This document shows positions 60,705 through 64,000 of a stretch of 64,000 nucleotides of DNA, piece by piece (positions within the stretch are counted from its first letter, which is position 1; each line of letters opens with the position of its first letter). Made by a program: the position numbers and the translations under genes. Source of the DNA: Lentzea flava (GTDB lineage: Bacteria; Actinomycetota; Actinomycetes; Mycobacteriales; Pseudonocardiaceae); assembly GCF_014648475.1 (NCBI RefSeq), contig NZ_BMRE01000040.1, forward strand, positions 19,684 through 83,683, written 5' to 3'. Under the pieces are notes generated by a model. The model was given only the letters and a program-made list of their open reading frames with translations, did no database searches and was not told where the DNA came from.

Positions 60705-62206
60705 CAGTCGTACACCCCTTCCAGAAACCACCTCTGGTCCCTGCGGATCAGCAGGAACGCCTGATCCGGCGTCTGCACCTGGATGCGCGCCGCCCGGTGC
60801 GGGTCCGGCGCCCACCACCGCTCGTCGACCGGCCACGGCCCGGCCCACGCGGTCACCTCCTGCGCTTTTCCTTTCACGACAAGGCTTCTGGGCCGCGCGG
60901 TGAGTTCGAGACGGCCGGTCACGCCGACCTCGTTGCCGTCGGAGTCCCTCAGGTCGGCGGGGTCGTCGGCGAGCGTCGCGGGCGCCCTGGGCAACCGGCC
61001 TGGCCACGGGTGGCCGGGGTTCTGCAGCGGCACCCGTTCGTCGCCCCACGGCACGAGCCTGACCTGCTCCTTCGGTCCACGGCCGCCGTCGAGCACCGGC
61101 GTGAGCACGCCGTCCGGGCCGAGCAGACCCTGGACGTGCAGCAGTGCCCGCACCGCGCGTTCGTCGTCGTGGCCCCACAGTCCGAGCTGGAGCGCCGTGC
61201 CGTTGACGACCTCGACCGGTTCGAGGGTGAGCGTCCTGATGCCGGAGGTGAGGCGCTCGCGGGTGAGCCAGCCGTCGAGCTGCCAGCGCACGCGGTCCGC
61301 GATTCCCCGTGGGGTCAACGGTTCCGCGGCCCGCCACACCCGGTGCAGCTCCTCGTCGTTCTCGGTGCGGGCGTGGATGCCGAGCCTGGTGCACGCGAGA
61401 CTGCGGTTCGCGAGGTTCTCGTGCAGCCGTTCCGAGAGGATCTTCGCGGCGAACGCGGCCGAGTCGATCCGGTCGACCGGGTCGTCGAAGGTTTCCGTGA
61501 CGGCCAGCTCCGGCGCGGGCCTGCGCTTGTCGAGCGGGCGTTCCGGCAGGCCGCGCGCGAGGCGGTGCTGGCGCGTGGCAGGGCCGCCGAACCTCGACGC
61601 CACGGCGTTCTCCGGCACGTCCGCGAACGCCCCGAGGGTTTTCAGGCCGAGTCTTCGCAGCAGGTCGACCAGTTCCGGGGCGTCGAGTTCGTGCACGCCC
61701 AACGGTCTGAGGAACTCCGCGGTCCGGTTCGGCGGGACGATCACGTTGCGGTGCGCGGCTTTCGTGGCGGCGAAGAGGCTGTCGGCCGCCCCCACCTGGG
61801 CTTCGACGTTCGTCTTCGCGGCGATGTGGTCGACGATGCGTTCGGCCGCCTGCTCGACTGATCCGAAGTAGCCGACCGGGCCGCGCGCCGGCACCGCGAC
61901 CAGTCCCGGCTGCACGACCTCGATGCCGGGCGCGAGCTCCTCGACGGCCTCCGCGACCGGCTCGAAGAACCTGGCGTCGCGCTGCGGGTCGTGCTCGAAG
62001 GTCACGAGCTCGGGGCACAGCGACTCGGCCATGCGTTTGCGCATGGCACTGCGGATGCCCTCGGCGCGTGCGACGGCCGAGGTGGACACGATCTCGTTGC
62101 CGTCGAGAACCGCCACCGGCACGTGCTGGCTGGTGCCGGTGGCGGTGCAGGCGGCGACGACGGGCCAGTCCGGGCACCAGACCGCGAGCAGACGGGTGTC
62201 CTTCAC
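60704..62206 (-). CDS. imuB: ImuB-type Y-family polymerase-like protein
   Basis: A 500-residue inactive Y-family relative: LLAVWCPDWPVVAA at the start; the catalytic Asp/Glu of real Y polymerases are replaced (ALLLD/SVDE blocks absent); helix-hairpin-helix region LRRLGLKTLGAFADVP near the middle; C-terminal DUF6504-like stretch ending DQRWFLEGVYD. ImuB bridges DnaE2 and the sliding clamp. Overlaps imuA' by 4 nt and the micro-ORF by one. GTG 62206. Confidence 0.93.
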   Translation of the reverse strand: MKDTRLLAVWCPDWPVVAACTATGTSQHVPVAVLDGNEIVSTSAVARAEGIRSAMRKRMAESLCPELVTFEHDPQRDARFFEPVAEAVEELAPGIEVVQPGLVAVPARGPVGYFGSVEQAAERIVDHIAAKTNVEAQVGAADSLFAATKAAHRNVIVPPNRTAEFLRPLGVHELDAPELVDLLRRLGLKTLGAFADVPENAVASRFGGPATRQHRLARGLPERPLDKRRPAPELAVTETFDDPVDRIDSAAFAAKILSERLHENLANRSLACTRLGIHARTENDEELHRVWRAAEPLTPRGIADRVRWQLDGWLTRERLTSGIRTLTLEPVEVVNGTALQLGLWGHDDERAVRALLHVQGLLGPDGVLTPVLDGGRGPKEQVRLVPWGDERVPLQNPGHPWPGRLPRAPATLADDPADLRDSDGNEVGVTGRLELTARPRSLVVKGKAQEVTAWAGPWPVDERWWAPDPHRAARIQVQTPDQAFLLIRRDQRWFLEGVYD

Positions 62207-62946
62207 GCGGGACGATCCCGAGGTGCGGCCCGCCTGGCGGCCAGCTCGTCGACCCGGTCCGGACCGGCATCAGCCGGCTCGTCGGACCTGGCCGGTTCGC
62301 CGGCCACCAGCGGGAGCTCGATCTCTTCTTCCCCGAACGTCAGCACCATCTGCCGCGGCTTGCCCGCGGAGCCGCGGCCACCGCTGCGCACGCTGATCTG
62401 CTGACGCCGCAACGTGTCCGCGCCGTCGTCGAGCGGGTTCCAGCGCACCGACTCCGCGGTCAGCTCCACGTCGGCAGAAGGCCAGGAACCGAACGCGATC
62501 AGGACGGCACGACGTTGCCGCGCACGGGCCGTGAGCCGGCGTGCGAGGGAAGGAGGTAGTGGGCACGCGACGGCCACCAGGTCGATGCCGTCCAGCAGGG
62601 CCGCGATGACGGGCCCCGGATCGGCGCCGGGACGGGGGACGAGTGCCAGCCGCTGCACCGAGACCCCGAGCTCGGCCGCGGCCAGCACGCCCACCTGCGG
62701 AAGGCCGACCACGGCGGCCCAGCAGCCGTCCGCGGTCGCGCCCGCGAGCAGGGCGAGCAGCAACGATGTCGATCCGCCCACCGACACCGTGCTGCCTCGC
62801 CGCAAGCCGCCCCACGGCAGCAGGCCCGCCAGTTCCCCGCGAACCGGCAACACCCGCCCCGTGGCGTGGTCGGTGGTGGTGCTGGTCAGCTCGCTGGCCG
62901 GGTTCACCCCGAGCGCGGCCAACGACGCCGTTGCCGACCTGGACAC
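62203..62946 (-). CDS. imuA': ImuA'-like RecA-fold protein
   Basis: A 247-residue RecA-type protein without a clean Walker motif: TVSVGGSTSLLLALLAGA in the P-loop place, then IDLVAVACPLPPSLARRLTARARQR (about residues 125-150, the latter a basic helix). ImuA' helps mutasome assembly with ImuB and DnaE2. GTG 62946 with GGAGG 8 nt upstream. First gene of the operon; a LexA box lies 74 nt upstream. Confidence 0.85.
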   Translation of the reverse strand: MSRSATASLAALGVNPASELTSTTTDHATGRVLPVRGELAGLLPWGGLRRGSTVSVGGSTSLLLALLAGATADGCWAAVVGLPQVGVLAAAELGVSVQRLALVPRPGADPGPVIAALLDGIDLVAVACPLPPSLARRLTARARQRRAVLIAFGSWPSADVELTAESVRWNPLDDGADTLRRQQISVRSGGRGSAGKPRQMVLTFGEEEIELPLVAGEPARSDEPADAGPDRVDELAARRAAPRDRPA

Positions 62947-63019
62947 TCCACCCACCTCCCGTCTCGGACCGTGCGCACCCCTGTGCACGGTCGCCGCGGG
63001 AAGTTCGGCGACTTGCTAT

Positions 63020-63035
63020 TCGAACTCCTGTTCGA
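63020..63035 (-). promoter_or_regulatory. LexA (SOS) box of imuA'-imuB-dnaE2 operon
   Basis: TCGAACTCCTGTTCGA matches the actinobacterial SOS box (TCGAAC-N4-GTTCGA) with both halves perfect. Placement before the mutasome genes is expected: these are LexA targets in mycobacteria. Confidence 0.9.
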
Positions 63036-63172
63036 ACGAACGGGATGATCGTAGCGCGCCTGCGCACCCCCCTGTCAATGCCGGAACGTCACTCTTTTGG
63101 GGGACAGGTCCACGGCGCCCGGCAAGGTCATCTACGGTGGCCGGATCACCCGGAAAGTCGAGGGGAAAGCCG

Positions 63173-63934
63173 GTGAACCAACCACCTCCGCACGGCTGGC
63201 AGCAGCAACCGCCACCGCCGCACGGCTGGCAACCGCAGCAACCACCCGGCGGCTGGCAGCAGCAACCGCCGCCACCCGGATGGCAGCAGCCCGGCTACGG
63301 CTACCCGCCCCAGCCGCCGAGGAAGAAGAGCAAGGCCCCGATCATCATCGTGTCGATCCTCGTCGGCCTGCTGGTGCTCGGTGGCGGCGGCATCGCGCTC
63401 TTCTTCTACCTCCACGCCAACAGGGACGGCGGTGGTCCCAAACGCAACGACGCGCTGCCCGCGTTGTGCGGCAACGTCTCCGAGGCCGCACTGGCCAAGG
63501 CGCGCACGACGAACCCGAACGGGCTCGGCTCGTCCGAGCGGGACTCGCCGACCGGCAAGAACACGAGGTGCTCCTGGAACCAGACCAGGGGCGTCGACGG
63601 CAGCGGGCTGCGCGAAACCAGCGTGTACGTGATGAACGTTCCGAAGGACGCCGGGCGCGAGTACCAGCAGAAGGTCCAGCAGGCCATGTCCAACACCCAG
63701 GGCACGATGCGGCAGAAACCGCTCGACGGTCTCGGTGACGAAGCCACCGCCGTGCTGCTGGACTCCACGTCGGCGTACATGGACCTCACCATCTACGTGC
63801 GCAAGGGCGACAACGTGGTGGAGGTCAACTACATCGGCTGGGACGTGGGCATCTTCACCAACAAGAAGCCGGACGCCGCGGAGTTCGAGGCCGCGGCACT
63901 GAGCGTGGCACAGGAGATGGTCGCCAAGCTCTGA
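63173..63934 (+). CDS. Single-pass membrane protein with Pro/Gln-rich N-terminus
   Basis: A 253-residue protein: about 55 residues of HGWQQQPP-type Pro/Gln/Trp repeats, a basic KKSKAP stop, one helix (IIIVSILVGLLVLGGGGIAL), then an extracellular domain with two Cys (ALCGN, TRCSWNQ) that I recall as the type II anchored secreted-domain layout of actinobacteria. GTG 63173 with GAGGGGAAAG. Function unknown; the frame reaching back to 62414 is antisense to imuA'. Confidence 0.8.
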   Translation: MNQPPPHGWQQQPPPPHGWQPQQPPGGWQQQPPPPGWQQPGYGYPPQPPRKKSKAPIIIVSILVGLLVLGGGGIALFFYLHANRDGGGPKRNDALPALCGNVSEAALAKARTTNPNGLGSSERDSPTGKNTRCSWNQTRGVDGSGLRETSVYVMNVPKDAGREYQQKVQQAMSNTQGTMRQKPLDGLGDEATAVLLDSTSAYMDLTIYVRKGDNVVEVNYIGWDVGIFTNKKPDAAEFEAAALSVAQEMVAKL

Positions 63935-64000
63935 CCGGAAACGATGAACGGCGCATTTGTTCACCTGAGCCCGGATCCACCGATGGATTGTTAGCGATCT
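63935..64000. other. Window end, no feature seen
   Basis: Sixty-six bases after the membrane-protein stop. No stem or start is clear enough to call. Confidence 0.5.

Overview
This is 64 kb of high-GC chromosome from a filamentous-type actinobacterium. Core order and content resemble what I recall of the Streptomyces SCO48xx region: BMP lipoprotein, sdhCDAB, carboxypeptidase with an SCO4848-type protein, trpS, mdh, folD-DUF3017. FbiC, an F420-type small oxidoreductase, dense GTG/TTG starts, Tat and LANTG proteins and a DasR-like site fit Pseudonocardiales (Lentzea/Saccharothrix-like). That placement is an inference, because the window contains no rRNA.

Layout. 1-5.4 kb: end of a BMP-type ABC importer operon (minus strand), then sdhCDAB. 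5.4-10.4 kb: a membrane-anchored STAND/NB-ARC-WD40 ATPase, an AbiEi/DUF559-like protein and a Thr-rich LANTG surface protein. 10.5-25.6 kb: housekeeping block (small membrane proteins, D-Ala-D-Ala carboxypeptidase, YihY, trpS, fbiC, metallophosphoesterase, xthA, large LuxR regulator, icd). 25.6-36.7 kb: mixed metabolic and regulatory genes, including three divergent regulator/target pairs in the wider window, a PRPP-synthetase-like gene and a Ser/Thr kinase carrying a cellulose-binding-type ectodomain. 36.7-46 kb: GH18 chitinase under a DasR-type site, an odd tRNA-like gene, a J-domain/NERD protein, secreted lectin and phytase-like proteins, a second kinase and an ABC-2 exporter. 46-54.3 kb: DUF1918, IMPase, mdh, a pentapeptide-repeat protein, a TNT-type toxin with a coupled partner, folD-DUF3017. 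54.3-64 kb: TetR and reductase, a compact array of six tRNA genes, TetR and an NTF2-like gene, and the SOS mutasome operon imuA'-imuB-(micro-ORF)-dnaE2 behind a perfect LexA box.

How genes work together: sdh, icd and mdh are TCA-cycle genes; fbiC makes the F420 chromophore that the small FDOR-type protein at 34.4-34.7 kb may use; the imuA'/imuB/dnaE2 cluster is a complete translesion mutagenesis cassette; chitinase with a dre-like site links to GlcNAc sensing. At least eight genes have a TANNNT -10 element exactly 6-7 nt before the start codon, which predicts leaderless mRNAs.

Most interesting items: the six-tRNA array with its own upstream promoter, 42-codon ORF and hairpin; a tRNA-like gene lacking U33; the TNT toxin and candidate immunity pair; the kinase-CBM2 fusion whose catalytic loop lacks the usual lysine; the TM-STAND-WD40 protein; twin operator copies around the DUF1918 promoter; and a 25-codon ORF wedged between imuB and dnaE2. 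All functions are from reading the sequence; no searches or folding programs were run.
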